From positions 2,700,554 to 2,764,553 of the forward strand of contig NZ_CP039373.1 in the NCBI RefSeq assembly GCF_000179235.2: a DNA stretch of 64,000 nucleotides, given 5' to 3'. Position 1 is the stretch's first letter. Every line of letters begins with the position of its first letter. Position numbers and translations under genes: made by a program. The notes below the pieces were generated by a model, which searched no databases, was not told where the DNA came from, and was given only the letters and a program-made list of their open reading frames with translations. The stretch comes from Synechococcus sp. CB0101 (lineage in GTDB: Bacteria > Cyanobacteriota > Cyanobacteriia > PCC-6307 > Cyanobiaceae). Below are positions 29,139 to 37,710 of this stretch, in pieces.

Positions 29139-30392
29139 TCAATCGCCGAGGGCGCTACCGAGACGGTCGGCCACGGTGTTCACGTCCTTGTCGCCGCGGC
29201 CGGAGAGGTTGATCACCACCTCGGTGCCTGGCGCGAGGGTGGGGCAGAGCTTGTCGAGCCAGGCAAAGGCGTGAGCCGTTTCCAAGGCAGGAATGATGCC
29301 CTCCAGCTGGCACAGCAGCTGCAGCGCATCGAGGGCCTCGGCATCGGTCACCGCGCCGTATTCCGCACGGCCGATCGTTTTGAGATAGCTGTGTTCCGGG
29401 CCCACGCCGGGGTAGTCGAGACCGGCACTGATCGAGTGGGCTTCCTTCACCTGACCTTCGCCGTCCTGCAGGAGCAGGCTCATGGCGCCGTGCAGCACAC
29501 CCACGCGGCCCTCAGTGATCGTGGCGGCATGGCGTCCGGTGGCGACGCCATCACCGGCTGCTTCCACGCCCACCAGGCGCACATTGGTGTCCTCCACAAA
29601 CGGATGGAACAGACCCATGGCGTTGGAGCCCCCGCCCACGCAGGCCAACAGCACGTCGGGATTGCGGCCAAAGGCTTCGTGACACTGACGCTTGGTTTCC
29701 TCGCCGATCACGGCGTGGAAATCGCGCACCAGCATCGGGAAGGGGTGGGGCCCAGCCACCGATCCGAGGATGTAGTGGGTGGTTTCCACGTTGGTCACCC
29801 AGTCGCGGATCGCTTCACTGGTGGCGTCCTTGAGGGTGGCGGTGCCGGCGGTCACGGGCTGCACCGTGGCGCCCAACAGACGCATGCGGAACACGTTGAG
29901 GGCCTGGCGGCGCATGTCTTCAGCGCCCATGTACACGACGCACTCCAGGCCGAAACGGGCACACACGGTGGCGGTGGCCACGCCGTGCTGCCCCGCGCCG
30001 GTCTCCGCAATGATCCGCTTCTTGCCCATGCGCAGGGCCAGCAGCGCCTGCCCAAGCGCGTTGTTGATCTTGTGGGCACCGGTGTGATTGAGGTCTTCGC
30101 GCTTCAGCCAGATGCGCGGGCCACCGTCGGCACGGCGGTAGTGCTCGGTGAGCCGCTCAGCTTCATAGAGCGGATTCGGCCGCCCCACGTAGTTGCGGAG
30201 CAGGTGGTTGAGCCGATCGGTGAAAGCGGGGTCCTTCCAGGCTTCGGCCGCCGCCTGCTCCAGTTCCGCCAGGGCAGGGATCAGGGTTTCGGGCACGTAT
30301 TGCCCGCCGAACTGGCCATAGCGGCCGAGGCTGTTGGGCCGAGCAGCAAGCTCCAGGGCCGCGGGATCAACCTGGGGGATGCTGCTGGTCAC
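29139..30392 (-). CDS. trpB: tryptophan synthase beta chain (TrpB)
   Basis: PLP enzyme that makes tryptophan from indole and serine. The Schiff-base lysine is in [13 protein letters not shown] and the phosphate-binding loop in [23 protein letters not shown] begins the conserved core. I place the start at GTG 30392 (417 residues), the normal family length; longer frames run upstream but add unrelated sequence. trpA is not adjacent, as in many cyanobacteria. A small unknown gene lies directly upstream. Confidence 0.96.
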   Translation of the reverse strand: MTSSIPQVDPAALELAARPNSLGRYGQFGGQYVPETLIPALAELEQAAAEAWKDPAFTDRLNHLLRNYVGRPNPLYEAERLTEHYRRADGGPRIWLKREDLNHTGAHKINNALGQALLALRMGKKRIIAETGAGQHGVATATVCARFGLECVVYMGAEDMRRQALNVFRMRLLGATVQPVTAGTATLKDATSEAIRDWVTNVETTHYILGSVAGPHPFPMLVRDFHAVIGEETKRQCHEAFGRNPDVLLACVGGGSNAMGLFHPFVEDTNVRLVGVEAAGDGVATGRHAATITEGRVGVLHGAMSLLLQDGEGQVKEAHSISAGLDYPGVGPEHSYLKTIGRAEYGAVTDAEALDALQLLCQLEGIIPALETAHAFAWLDKLCPTLAPGTEVVINLSGRGDKDVNTVADRLGSALGD

Positions 30393-30408
30393 CGACGCCT
30401 GCGCGGAA

Positions 30409-30630
30409 TCACTGCAGCGTAGGAACTGGCGGCGGCGGCAGCGCCGGCCAGCCGGCTGGCTCATCAATGCGGATGCGACCCGCCTCGCGGCGACAGGGCT
30501 CCGCCGGGCCACCCCACACCCCCGAGAGACTGGCCTTCACCCGCGTTTCAGAAGGCCTGCACTCCGCCGCGGCCGGCTGACCCTGAAACCCCAAGCGCAC
30601 CATTTCCAGCTGCAGGGGCGGAAGGTCCAT
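30409..30630 (-). CDS. 73-residue unknown protein upstream of trpB
   Basis: Open frame on the trpB strand, ending 16 bp before the trpB start. The predicted peptide begins [20 protein letters not shown] and has a plausible folded pattern ([33 protein letters not shown]) ending in a Pro-rich tail. It fills an otherwise empty gap; codon composition matches the neighbours. I cannot name a family. An ATG further up (30690) is in frame but lies over the SUI1 start. Confidence 0.5.
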   Translation of the reverse strand: MDLPPLQLEMVRLGFQGQPAAAECRPSETRVKASLSGVWGGPAEPCRREAGRIRIDEPAGWPALPPPPVPTLQ

Positions 30631-30689
30631 GGGAGAGGCGGGATCGCTTTGAGCGGTGCGCTGAACTGGGTGTAGCGAACGGCAGCGCA

Positions 30690-31013
30690 ATGGCCAAGGG
30701 CGGCTGGCAGGAATTCAGCAGACCGGAGAGCTTGCAGCGCGGTGCCGCAGCGTCGGAGCCCACCCCAAAAACGCAGCAGCGGGTGCGGGTGCAGCGCACC
30801 AAATCTGGCAAGGGCGGAAAGATGGTGACCGCCATCACCGGGCTCGAAGCAGCGGAGAGCGAGCTCAAGGCCCTGCTCAAGCAGCTCAAGGCGGCCGCAG
30901 GCACCGGCGGCACCGTGAAGGATGGCGTGATCGAACTCCAAGGCGATCAGGTGGCTCCGGCCCTGGCGGCTCTGGAGAAGGCTGGTTATCGCCCGAAGCA
31001 AGCCGGGGGCTGA
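30690..31013 (+). CDS. SUI1/eIF1-like translation factor (YciH type)
   Basis: Bacterial SUI1 proteins resemble eukaryotic eIF1 and influence start-codon fidelity. The 107-residue sequence has a basic linker (RVRVQRTKSGKGGKMVTAI) and the characteristic C-terminal SUI1 core GGTVKDGVIELQGDQV. It ends 7 bp before the ChaN-like gene. Confidence 0.92.
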   Translation: MAKGGWQEFSRPESLQRGAAASEPTPKTQQRVRVQRTKSGKGGKMVTAITGLEAAESELKALLKQLKAAAGTGGTVKDGVIELQGDQVAPALAALEKAGYRPKQAGG

Positions 31014-31020
31014 GGTGCTG

Positions 31021-32154
31021 ATGAGGCGCTGGGATTGCGGTGCGATCGGCCTGCTGCTGAGCGTGCTGATGGGCGGCCTGCCGGCCGTGGGCGAGCTGCT
31101 GCCGGCCGAATGCCAGGCAGCCCTGGCGACGGCCGAACGGCAGCGCCTGGATCTGCAACGCCGCACAGCGGATCTTGCAGTGCTGATGCTGGGCGAAATC
31201 CACACCAGCGTTGACGACCACGCCTGGCAGCTGGGCACCCTGGAGAGCCTGAGCGCCCAGCGAAGGCTGACGCTGGCACTCGAGATGATCCCCGCGGCGC
31301 GCCAGCCGATCCTCGATCGCTTCAACCGCGGCGAGCTGGATGAGGCCGCCCTGCTGCAGGAGGTGGACTGGCCAGCCGTGTGGGGGCACGACCCTGAGCT
31401 GTACCTGCCGCTGCTGCGCTGGGCCCGGCTGCGGGGCGTTCCCCTGCTGGCGATCAATGCGGAGCCGGAATTGGTGCGGCGGGTGCGGCGGCAGGATCTG
31501 GCGACCATCCCTAAGACCGAGCGCGACGGCATCGGCACACCCGCACCACCAAGAGCTGCCTATCGCCAGCGCCTGGAGGCCAGCTGGCGGGGGCACCGCA
31601 GCCTGGCGGCTGCTTCCGAGAGCAAGGACGATCTGCAGCTGTTTATCGACAGCCAGCTGCTGCGCGATCGCGCCATGGCGGAGCGGCTGGCGGCCGCCCA
31701 CCGCGAGAACCCCGATCGCCTGGCGGTGGCCCTGATCGGGGTGGGGCATCTGGAAGGGGGTGATGGGGTACCCCAGCAATTACGCGACTTGGGGATCAAC
31801 GCGCAGCTCAGCCTGCGTCGCCCGGCCTTGCCGGCGGGCTGCACACCGGCACCACGGGGGGCACGGCTCGGGGCCTACCTGGAAAGCGACGCGAACGGCG
31901 TGTGGGTGCGCCAGGTGGCACCGGGATCGGCCGCCGCAGCCGCTGGCCTGGAACCCGGCGATCGGATCCTGAAACTGAACGGCCAGCCGGTGCAGCGAGC
32001 CGGCCAGGTGATCCGCGGCGTGCGGCTGCAGCCCGACGGCCGGCCGCTGCAGCTCACGATCGAGCGGGCTGGACGGCAACGGCAGCTGGAGCTGCAGCTA
32101 CCTCCCTCCAGCGACCCCCGCCTCGCGGCCAGGGATAATGGCGCCAACGCCTGA
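31021..32154 (+). CDS. ChaN-like (Tiki superfamily) protein with C-terminal PDZ domain
   Basis: N-terminal signal peptide (about 1-26), then a ChaN/Tiki-type domain with LMLGEIHTSVDDHAWQL and ALEMIPAARQP, which provides conserved Glu/His ligands; ChaN binds haem iron in Campylobacter. A second His is in GVGHLEGG. From about residue 285 a PDZ domain follows (YLESDANGVWVRQVAPGS, AGLEPGDRILKLNGQPV), typical of periplasmic protease modules. The start is the ATG at 31021; GTG 31015 also has a ribosome-binding site. Close upstream of cysC. Confidence 0.88.
   Translation: MRRWDCGAIGLLLSVLMGGLPAVGELLPAECQAALATAERQRLDLQRRTADLAVLMLGEIHTSVDDHAWQLGTLESLSAQRRLTLALEMIPAARQPILDRFNRGELDEAALLQEVDWPAVWGHDPELYLPLLRWARLRGVPLLAINAEPELVRRVRRQDLATIPKTERDGIGTPAPPRAAYRQRLEASWRGHRSLAAASESKDDLQLFIDSQLLRDRAMAERLAAAHRENPDRLAVALIGVGHLEGGDGVPQQLRDLGINAQLSLRRPALPAGCTPAPRGARLGAYLESDANGVWVRQVAPGSAAAAAGLEPGDRILKLNGQPVQRAGQVIRGVRLQPDGRPLQLTIERAGRQRQLELQLPPSSDPRLAARDNGANA
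32134..32139 (+). promoter_or_regulatory. possible -10 box (GATAAT) for cysC
   Basis: GATAAT at the end of the ChaN-like gene, 21 nt before the cysC ATG; five of six bases match TATAAT. Confidence 0.35.
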
Positions 32155-32160
32155 CGCACC

Positions 32161-32808
32161 ATGACCGCAACCACCACCTACGGCGAGCTCACCAACCAGG
32201 GGGCTTCCACCAACATCGCCTGGCACCACGCCTCGGTGGATCGGGCGGCACGGGCTGAGCAGCGCGGCCACCGCAGCGCCATCCTCTGGTTCACAGGCCT
32301 GAGCGGTTCGGGCAAGAGCACCCTGGCCAACGCCGTGAACCAGGCGCTATTCGAGCGCGGCCTGGCCTGCTACGTGCTCGATGGCGACAACATTCGCCAT
32401 GGTCTCTGCAAAGACCTCGGCTTCTCCGACGCCGACCGCGAGGAGAACATCCGCCGCATCGGTGAAGTGAGCAAGCTGTTCCTCGATGCCGGCGTGGTGG
32501 TGCTCACCGCGTTTGTGTCGCCCTTCAAGGCCGACCGCGATCGCGCCCGCGCCCTGGTGCAGGCCGGCGACTTCGTGGAAATCCACTGCGCCGCTGATCT
32601 GAGCGTCTGCGAGCAGCGCGACACCAAAGGCCTCTACGCCAAGGCCCGCGCCGGGGAGATCAAGGAATTCACCGGGATCTCAAGCCCCTATGAAGCCCCA
32701 GAAGCCCCAGAACTCAAGGTGGATACCGGCAGCCAGAGCCTCGAGCAGAGCGTGGAGCAGGTGCTGGCCTACTTGAGCGCCCAGGGCGTTATTCCCCAGA
32801 AGGGCTGA
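32161..32808 (+). CDS. cysC: adenylylsulfate kinase (CysC)
   Basis: Phosphorylates APS to PAPS in sulfate assimilation. 215 residues with the P-loop GLSGSGKST, the [17 protein letters not shown] segment and the conserved [10 protein letters not shown]-like [14 protein letters not shown]. The longer C-terminal tail beyond residue ~190 is normal for picocyanobacteria. Its end overlaps the AI-2E transporter gene by 20 bp. Confidence 0.95.
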   Translation: MTATTTYGELTNQGASTNIAWHHASVDRAARAEQRGHRSAILWFTGLSGSGKSTLANAVNQALFERGLACYVLDGDNIRHGLCKDLGFSDADREENIRRIGEVSKLFLDAGVVVLTAFVSPFKADRDRARALVQAGDFVEIHCAADLSVCEQRDTKGLYAKARAGEIKEFTGISSPYEAPEAPELKVDTGSQSLEQSVEQVLAYLSAQGVIPQKG

Positions 32809-33865
32809 GCGGCTCGGGCTGCTGCGGCCGCCAGGCATCGAAGAAGGTTTTGATGCAGCTCGCCACGGGCACCGCCAGCAGCAGCCCCAGGAGATCGCCG
32901 AAGCCCATCAAGCTGCCGATGCGCGCACCCACCGGCAGCGACACCAGCAGCCAAGCGGGCTGCAGGCCCACGATGCTGCCCATCAGGCGCGGCTGGATCA
33001 CTTGATCCACCACCTGGCCCACGCTGATGGCCGCGGCCAGCACCTCCAGGCCGGTGCGGGGGTTATCGAGCGCCAACAGCACGCTCACCAGCACGATCGT
33101 GAGGGCACTGGCGTAGGGCACCAGGGTGGTGAAGCCGATAGCAACAGCGAACAGCACGCCGTAGGGGATCCCCAACAGCGTGAACACCACGATCTGCAGC
33201 ACGCTCAGGATCAACGCCAGCAGCACCTGGCCGGCGAAATACCCGCGAAAGGTGCGGTTCAAGGTGGTGGTGACCAGCTCGCGCACGCTCTCCGGCAGCC
33301 AGCGGGCCAGGCCGGCCACGATCCGCTCGCCGCCCAGCAGTAGAAACACCGCCAGCACCACCACGATCACGGTGTTCACGGTGATGCCCACCGTGGCCCC
33401 AAGAATCCCAAGCACCCGCTGGCTGAGCTGGCTGGCCAACTGACTGGCGCGGGCAAACAGGGTGCTGCTGAGGTCGGTGAAATCGGTGGGCAGTCCGCGT
33501 CCCGACGCCCATTCCTCCAAACGATCGAGCCAGATTTCGCCTTCCGCCAACCACGACGGAAGGGCATTGATCAGCTCACCGAGCTGCTCCACCAACCGCG
33601 GCACCAGCCACAGCGCCGACAACACCAACAAGCCGAGGCCCAGACCCACCACCAGCAACACCGCCAGCCAGCGAGGTAGGCCACGATCCGCCAGCCAGCG
33701 GGTGGGCAGATCCAACAGAAAAGCGATCAAAGCTGCCGCCACAAACAGCGCCGGGAAAGGCGCCAAAGGCAGCAGCAACTGACGCAACACCCAGAGATTG
33801 AGGGTGAGCAGGGGCAGAGCCAGGCTGAGGCGCAACCAGAGCGGCAGCACCAGGCGCTCGAGCAT
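32789..33865 (-). CDS. AI-2E family (PerM/YhhT) transporter
   Basis: 358 residues with about eight hydrophobic helices in two blocks, separated by a soluble central region (residues ~95-150). Conserved family landmarks: [34 protein letters not shown] and [19 protein letters not shown]. The family exports AI-2 or acts as Na+/H+ antiporter in different bacteria; the cyanobacterial substrate is not known. Gene convergent with cysC. Confidence 0.9.
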   Translation of the reverse strand: MLERLVLPLWLRLSLALPLLTLNLWVLRQLLLPLAPFPALFVAAALIAFLLDLPTRWLADRGLPRWLAVLLVVGLGLGLLVLSALWLVPRLVEQLGELINALPSWLAEGEIWLDRLEEWASGRGLPTDFTDLSSTLFARASQLASQLSQRVLGILGATVGITVNTVIVVVLAVFLLLGGERIVAGLARWLPESVRELVTTTLNRTFRGYFAGQVLLALILSVLQIVVFTLLGIPYGVLFAVAIGFTTLVPYASALTIVLVSVLLALDNPRTGLEVLAAAISVGQVVDQVIQPRLMGSIVGLQPAWLLVSLPVGARIGSLMGFGDLLGLLLAVPVASCIKTFFDAWRPQQPEPLSPSGE

Positions 33866-33877
33866 GGATCGGGAAGC

Positions 33878-34489
33878 TCAGGCCTTCAGCTTGGCGGCGC
33901 CGGCAGCGGCCTGCCACCAGAAGGCCAGCCAGGTGGCGATCCCCAGGAACTTGGCTCCTTCCTCGAACAACTGCAGCGTGGTGTACGGCACAGGAATCAC
34001 TTCCTGCAGCTGATCGATCACCACCGACGCACCGAGCAACACCACCGCCAGCAAAAACGATCCACCCCCCAGGGCCCGCACCTGCGGACGAAACCGGAAG
34101 AGGATGAGGAGCGCGAAGATTGCGTACAGACTGTACAGAAATGTGCTGCCGATGTAGCGGTCATGCAGCAGGAACATGTCGTCGATGCAGAGCAGCAGCG
34201 AAAACAGGCCACCGCTGACCAGCAACTGCCGCACACGCCCGCGGATCGCCAGCACGCCGGATAAGCCCGCGAACAGAGCGATGGCGGCGGCTGAGATCCA
34301 GAGCAGGTAGCCGATGTTGGAGAGCAGGCCCACCCCCAGAGCGGTGTCGCAGGTCTGCGCCAGATCGCGGATCACCAGCTGCGTGCGGATCCCTGCTGCA
34401 GCGCTCAACCAGAGCGCCAGCACATACACGAGCAAGGCCGGCAAAAGCGCGATCAGACCCACCCGTACCAAGGGTCGTTGGGGCATCAC
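33878..34489 (-). CDS. unknown polytopic membrane protein
   Basis: 203 residues and about six hydrophobic helices. Inside or near the helices lie charged clusters: DDMFLLHDR (103-111), DQLQE (159-163) and FEEGAK (175-180). Buried Asp/His/Glu in this layout is what metal-binding membrane hydrolases or transporters show, but no named family is recognised. Two 8-bp direct repeats resembling a Pho box lie just upstream (34515-34533). It follows purE by 55 bp on the same strand and ends 12 bp before the AI-2E gene. Confidence 0.75.
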   Translation of the reverse strand: MMPQRPLVRVGLIALLPALLVYVLALWLSAAAGIRTQLVIRDLAQTCDTALGVGLLSNIGYLLWISAAAIALFAGLSGVLAIRGRVRQLLVSGGLFSLLLCIDDMFLLHDRYIGSTFLYSLYAIFALLILFRFRPQVRALGGGSFLLAVVLLGASVVIDQLQEVIPVPYTTLQLFEEGAKFLGIATWLAFWWQAAAGAAKLKA

Positions 34490-34514
34490 AACAGGGGCTC
34501 CCGGCGTCGTGAGG

Positions 34515-34533
34515 ACGTTAAGCCGGGGTTAAG
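34515..34533 (-). promoter_or_regulatory. Pho-box-like direct repeat
   Basis: Read on the minus strand: CTTAACCC, three bases CGG, CTTAACGT. Two 8-bp repeats at 11-bp period match the cyanobacterial Pho box pattern (C/T-TTAA-C/T-C/T). It lies 25 nt before the membrane protein at 34489; no clear -10 follows. Confidence 0.4.
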
Positions 34534-34544
34534 TCACTGGCCCG

Positions 34545-35075
34545 TCAGCCCATCTGATTGAGATAAGCGGCGCTGCCGAGCTCCAGCAAGCGGGCATCCT
34601 TCGCCACCACCTGATCGTGGAGCTCCTGCCGGTAGGCCGCCACCCGCTCCGCCAGAGCAGCATCCGCTGTGGCCAGGATCTGGGCCGCCAGCAGCCCGGC
34701 ATTGGCGCCGTTGCCGATGGCCACCGTGGCCACGGGAATACCCGCTGGCATCTGCACGATCGAATGCAGCGAATCCACGCCGGAGAGTGCGCGCGTCTGC
34801 ACCGGCACTCCAATCACCGGAAGCGTGGTGAGCGAGGCCACCATGCCCGGCAGGTGCGCGGCGCCGCCTGCTCCGGCGATGATCACTTTGAAACCGCGGC
34901 CGGCGGCGGCCTCAGCGAAGGCCACCATCTCCAAGGGCGTGCGGTGGGCTGACAGCACCCGCACCTCCGCTGCCACCCCGAAGCGCTCGAGCATGGCCAC
35001 TGCCGGCTGCATGGTGGGCAGGTCGGAGTCGCTGCCCATCACCACGGCCACCAGGGGGGCTGACTGTTCAGACAT
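34545..35075 (-). CDS. purE: N5-carboxyaminoimidazole ribonucleotide mutase (PurE)
   Basis: Converts N5-CAIR to CAIR in purine synthesis. 176 residues with [19 protein letters not shown] and the glycine-rich [12 protein letters not shown]. The ATG at 35075 begins the conserved part; an in-frame start at 35120 would cross into nagA's upstream region. Divergent from nagA with 44 bp between starts. Confidence 0.95.
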   Translation of the reverse strand: MSEQSAPLVAVVMGSDSDLPTMQPAVAMLERFGVAAEVRVLSAHRTPLEMVAFAEAAAGRGFKVIIAGAGGAAHLPGMVASLTTLPVIGVPVQTRALSGVDSLHSIVQMPAGIPVATVAIGNGANAGLLAAQILATADAALAERVAAYRQELHDQVVAKDARLLELGSAAYLNQMG

Positions 35076-35119
35076 CGGGGAGGTCCAGCGAGGATGGCAT
35101 TGTCCCGCTCCGCATCCCA

Positions 35120-36253
35120 ATGCGCTGGCTCAGCTGTGTGCGCCTGCCGACTGAGCCTGGCCAGTGGCGGATCGGCCTGGATCGCCAGGGCGTGATCCAA
35201 CAGGTGCAGCCCTTGCCTGCCAGCAGCGCCGCCCGCGGCGAGAGCTGGCGTGGCGACTGGCTGAGCCCAATGGGCATCGACCTGCAAATCAACGGCGGCC
35301 TGGGACTGGCCTTTCCGGAACTCACACCCGGCGATCTGCCGCGGCTGCTCGAGCTCCTGGAGCGGCTCTGGCGCGATGGGGTGGAAGCGATCGCGCCCAC
35401 GCTGGTGACCTGCGGCATCCCCGAGCTGCGCCAAGCCCTGGCGGTGCTGCGCGAAGCCAGGGCAGCGCATCAGCCGGGCCGTTGCCGCTTGCTGGGGGCG
35501 CATCTGGAGGGGCCCTTCCTGGCGGAGGCCCGGCGCGGTGCCCATCCCCGCCAGCACCTGGCGGCTCCCAGCCTGGAAGCTCTCAACGCACGGATCGCCG
35601 GCCATGAACAGGAGATCGCCCTGGTCACGCTGGCACCAGAACTTGCCGGCGCCGGCGAGGTGATTGGGGCCCTCCAGGAGCTGGGCATCCTCGTGAGCCT
35701 CGGCCACAGCGAGGCCACGGAAGCCCAGGCCGCCGAAGCCTTCCATCAGGGAGTGGGGATGATCACCCACGCCTTTAACGCCATGCCGGGCCTGCACCAC
35801 CGCGCCCCGGGGCCGATCGCCGCGGCCGCCCTGCGGGGAGACGTGGCCCTGGGCCTGATCGCCGATGGGGTGCACGTGGCGCCCTCGATGGCGGTCTTGC
35901 TGCAGCGGCTGCTGCCCGAGCAGGTGCTGCTGGTGAGCGATGCCCTGGCCCCCTACGGCCTGGCCGATGGGGTGCACCGCTGGGATGAGCGGGCCCTGAT
36001 CGTGGAGAACGGCAGCTGCCGTCTGGAGGACGGCACCCTCGCCGGGGTAACCCTGCCTCTGCTGGAAGCGGTGCGGCGCCTGGCCAGCTGGAGCGGCGAT
36101 GCCGAGCAAGCCATCGCTGCGGCCACCGTGCTGCCCCGGCGCCTCCTGGGCGGCACAGGGCCATTGCCGCAGCAGCTGATCGGCCGTCCCCTGGCGGAGC
36201 TGCTGCGCTGGAGCGGCGACGCCGGAGATCTGCGCTGGAGCCGGGCGGCCTGA
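35120..36253 (+). CDS. nagA: N-acetylglucosamine-6-phosphate deacetylase (NagA)
   Basis: Removes the acetyl group from GlcNAc-6-P in amino-sugar recycling. 377 residues of the amidohydrolase fold: metal Glu in GAHLEGPFL, His ligands in SLGHSEA and THAFNAM, substrate loop LHHRAPGP, and the catalytic Asp in LLVSDALAP. Family length is typical. nagB is not present nearby. chlM follows 43 bp later. Confidence 0.93.
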   Translation: MRWLSCVRLPTEPGQWRIGLDRQGVIQQVQPLPASSAARGESWRGDWLSPMGIDLQINGGLGLAFPELTPGDLPRLLELLERLWRDGVEAIAPTLVTCGIPELRQALAVLREARAAHQPGRCRLLGAHLEGPFLAEARRGAHPRQHLAAPSLEALNARIAGHEQEIALVTLAPELAGAGEVIGALQELGILVSLGHSEATEAQAAEAFHQGVGMITHAFNAMPGLHHRAPGPIAAAALRGDVALGLIADGVHVAPSMAVLLQRLLPEQVLLVSDALAPYGLADGVHRWDERALIVENGSCRLEDGTLAGVTLPLLEAVRRLASWSGDAEQAIAAATVLPRRLLGGTGPLPQQLIGRPLAELLRWSGDAGDLRWSRAA

Positions 36254-36254
36254 A

Positions 36255-36260
36255 TAGGAT
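36255..36260 (+). promoter_or_regulatory. possible -10 box (TAGGAT) for chlM
   Basis: TAGGAT lies 36 nt before the chlM ATG, just after the nagA stop. Confidence 0.3.
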
Positions 36261-36296
36261 CCGCGCCATCGCACCGTTCGCCGCAGGCCCGCTCCA

Positions 36297-37022
36297 ATGC
36301 CCACCGAGCAGCTTCTCAACACCACTGAGGCCCAGAAGGCCGCCGAGAAGCAGGAGGTGAAGGGCTACTTCGAAACGACTGGTTTCGATCGCTGGAACCG
36401 CATCTACAGCGAGTCGGACGACGTGAACAAGGTGCAGCGCAACATCCGTATCGGCCACCAGAAAACGGTGGACAACGTGCTGGCCTGGCTCAAGGAGCAG
36501 GGCAACCTGGCGGGCCGCAGCTTCTGTGATGCCGGCTGCGGCGTGGGCAGCCTCACCCTGCCGCTGGCTGAGCTGGGAGCCGGCTCCATCGCCGCTTCGG
36601 ACCTCTCGGAAGCGATGGTGAAGGAAGCCGAGCGGCGCGCCAACGAAGCGGGCGTGCAAAAGGGGCAGATCAGCTTCCTGGCCTCCGACCTCGAAAGCCT
36701 GAGCGGCCGCTACAACACCGTGGTGTGCCTGGATGTGTTCATCCACTACCCGCAGGAGCCGGCCGAGGAGATGGTGCGCCACCTGGCCTCCATGGCCGAG
36801 CAGCACCTGATCGTGAGCTTTGCCCCGTACACGCCGCTGCTGGCCCTGCTCAAAGGCATTGGCCAACTGTTCCCCGGACCCAGCAAAACCACTCGCGCCT
36901 ACACCCTCAAAGAAGCCGGCATCGTGAAAGCCGCTGAGGAAGCGGGCTTCGTGCTGAAGCAGCGCAGCCTCAACCAAGCCCCCTTCTATTTCTCCCGCCT
37001 GCTGGCCTTCGAGAAGGCCTGA
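36297..37022 (+). CDS. chlM: Mg-protoporphyrin IX O-methyltransferase (ChlM)
   Basis: Transfers methyl from SAM to Mg-protoporphyrin IX in chlorophyll synthesis. 241 residues, SAM motif I as DAGCGVGSLTLPL near residue 79 and a YFETTGFDRWNRIYSESD N-terminal signature. Member of the BchM/ChlM group by length and sequence. A TAGGAT box precedes it; a 20-residue hydrophobic micro-ORF follows 4 bp after its stop. Confidence 0.96.
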   Translation: MPTEQLLNTTEAQKAAEKQEVKGYFETTGFDRWNRIYSESDDVNKVQRNIRIGHQKTVDNVLAWLKEQGNLAGRSFCDAGCGVGSLTLPLAELGAGSIAASDLSEAMVKEAERRANEAGVQKGQISFLASDLESLSGRYNTVVCLDVFIHYPQEPAEEMVRHLASMAEQHLIVSFAPYTPLLALLKGIGQLFPGPSKTTRAYTLKEAGIVKAAEEAGFVLKQRSLNQAPFYFSRLLAFEKA

Positions 37023-37026
37023 GCTC

Positions 37027-37089
37027 ATGGAGCTTCAAGCAACGGTGCTGGCCGCCGGTGCTGTGATCGCACTGGCGGCCGCGCTTTGA
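37027..37089 (+). CDS. 20-residue hydrophobic micro-ORF after chlM
   Basis: ATG at 37027 to TGA at 37089 encodes MELQATVLAAGAVIALAAAL, a single membrane helix, 4 bp after chlM. No strong ribosome-binding site, and it is shorter than PetN, PsbM or Psb30, so it does not match a known photosystem small subunit. May be real or chance. Confidence 0.25.
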   Translation: MELQATVLAAGAVIALAAAL

Positions 37090-37090
37090 G

Positions 37091-37690
37091 TTAGAAGCGC
37101 TGGAACAGCTTGAGCTGAACGACCGGGGGATTGCCTGGCTCCACGACAGCACTCCCGATCTGCCCGGTGTAAGCCCCTCCCTGACCGATTACAGAAGCTT
37201 CATGCTGTTTCGGGAACAAATCGCCTAGCCCCAGCGCCACCGGACCAGTGCGATTCATTTCCGCCATTTCCTCAGCCTTGATGGTCACAAAACCCATAGA
37301 GCGCAGCTGCAAATTGCCATCAGGCAGCACAAACGTGCCCTGAAAATTCGTCAGGAATTTCGACACGCCGGCATCAACCGATTGCTCCTGCACAATTTCC
37401 TCAACCCCAAAGAATTGGCCGGTTGCCTCATCACAGGCCTTAGGCCCCGTAGCCGTCGAAACATTGACCGTGTAAGTCCAGCTGTCACCCACCGTGGGCC
37501 GGCCGTCATCACTGGCACTGTCATCGAACGAGGCCCGCTGAACCTTGCAGAGCGTGAGGGTCATGGCTGTGGGCTGGTCTTGCTCCAGACCACTCCGCAA
37601 GCCCTGCGACGTGGAACAGGCCGTGACGGTGAACAACGAGCAAGCCACCAGCGGGGCAAGACAACGGCGCATGGGGATCGGACGGCTCAC
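37091..37690 (-). CDS. predicted lipoprotein of unknown function
   Basis: 199 residues. The N-terminus has basic residues, a hydrophobic run and a lipobox ending TVTAC (Cys ~25), so it should be lipid-anchored in the periplasm. The rest has no motif I recognise; a segment GDSWTYTVNVSTATG and an ATGQFFGVEEIVQEQS stretch look like a small beta-rich domain, and it ends PPVVQLKLFQRF. Between chlM and the RluA-like gene; convergent with chlM. Confidence 0.8.
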   Translation of the reverse strand: MSRPIPMRRCLAPLVACSLFTVTACSTSQGLRSGLEQDQPTAMTLTLCKVQRASFDDSASDDGRPTVGDSWTYTVNVSTATGPKACDEATGQFFGVEEIVQEQSVDAGVSKFLTNFQGTFVLPDGNLQLRSMGFVTIKAEEMAEMNRTGPVALGLGDLFPKQHEASVIGQGGAYTGQIGSAVVEPGNPPVVQLKLFQRF

Positions 37691-37710
37691 ACAGGTCTAA
37701 CCACGAGGGA

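Noticed and set aside
29271-30422. 383-residue plus-strand open frame opposite trpB
   Set aside because: Shadow frame produced by high third-position G+C in trpB; no domain resemblance.
35039-37028. Two long minus-strand open frames opposite nagA and chlM
   Set aside because: Low-complexity Arg/Ala/Gln/Pro composition and both opposite strands hold clear genes.
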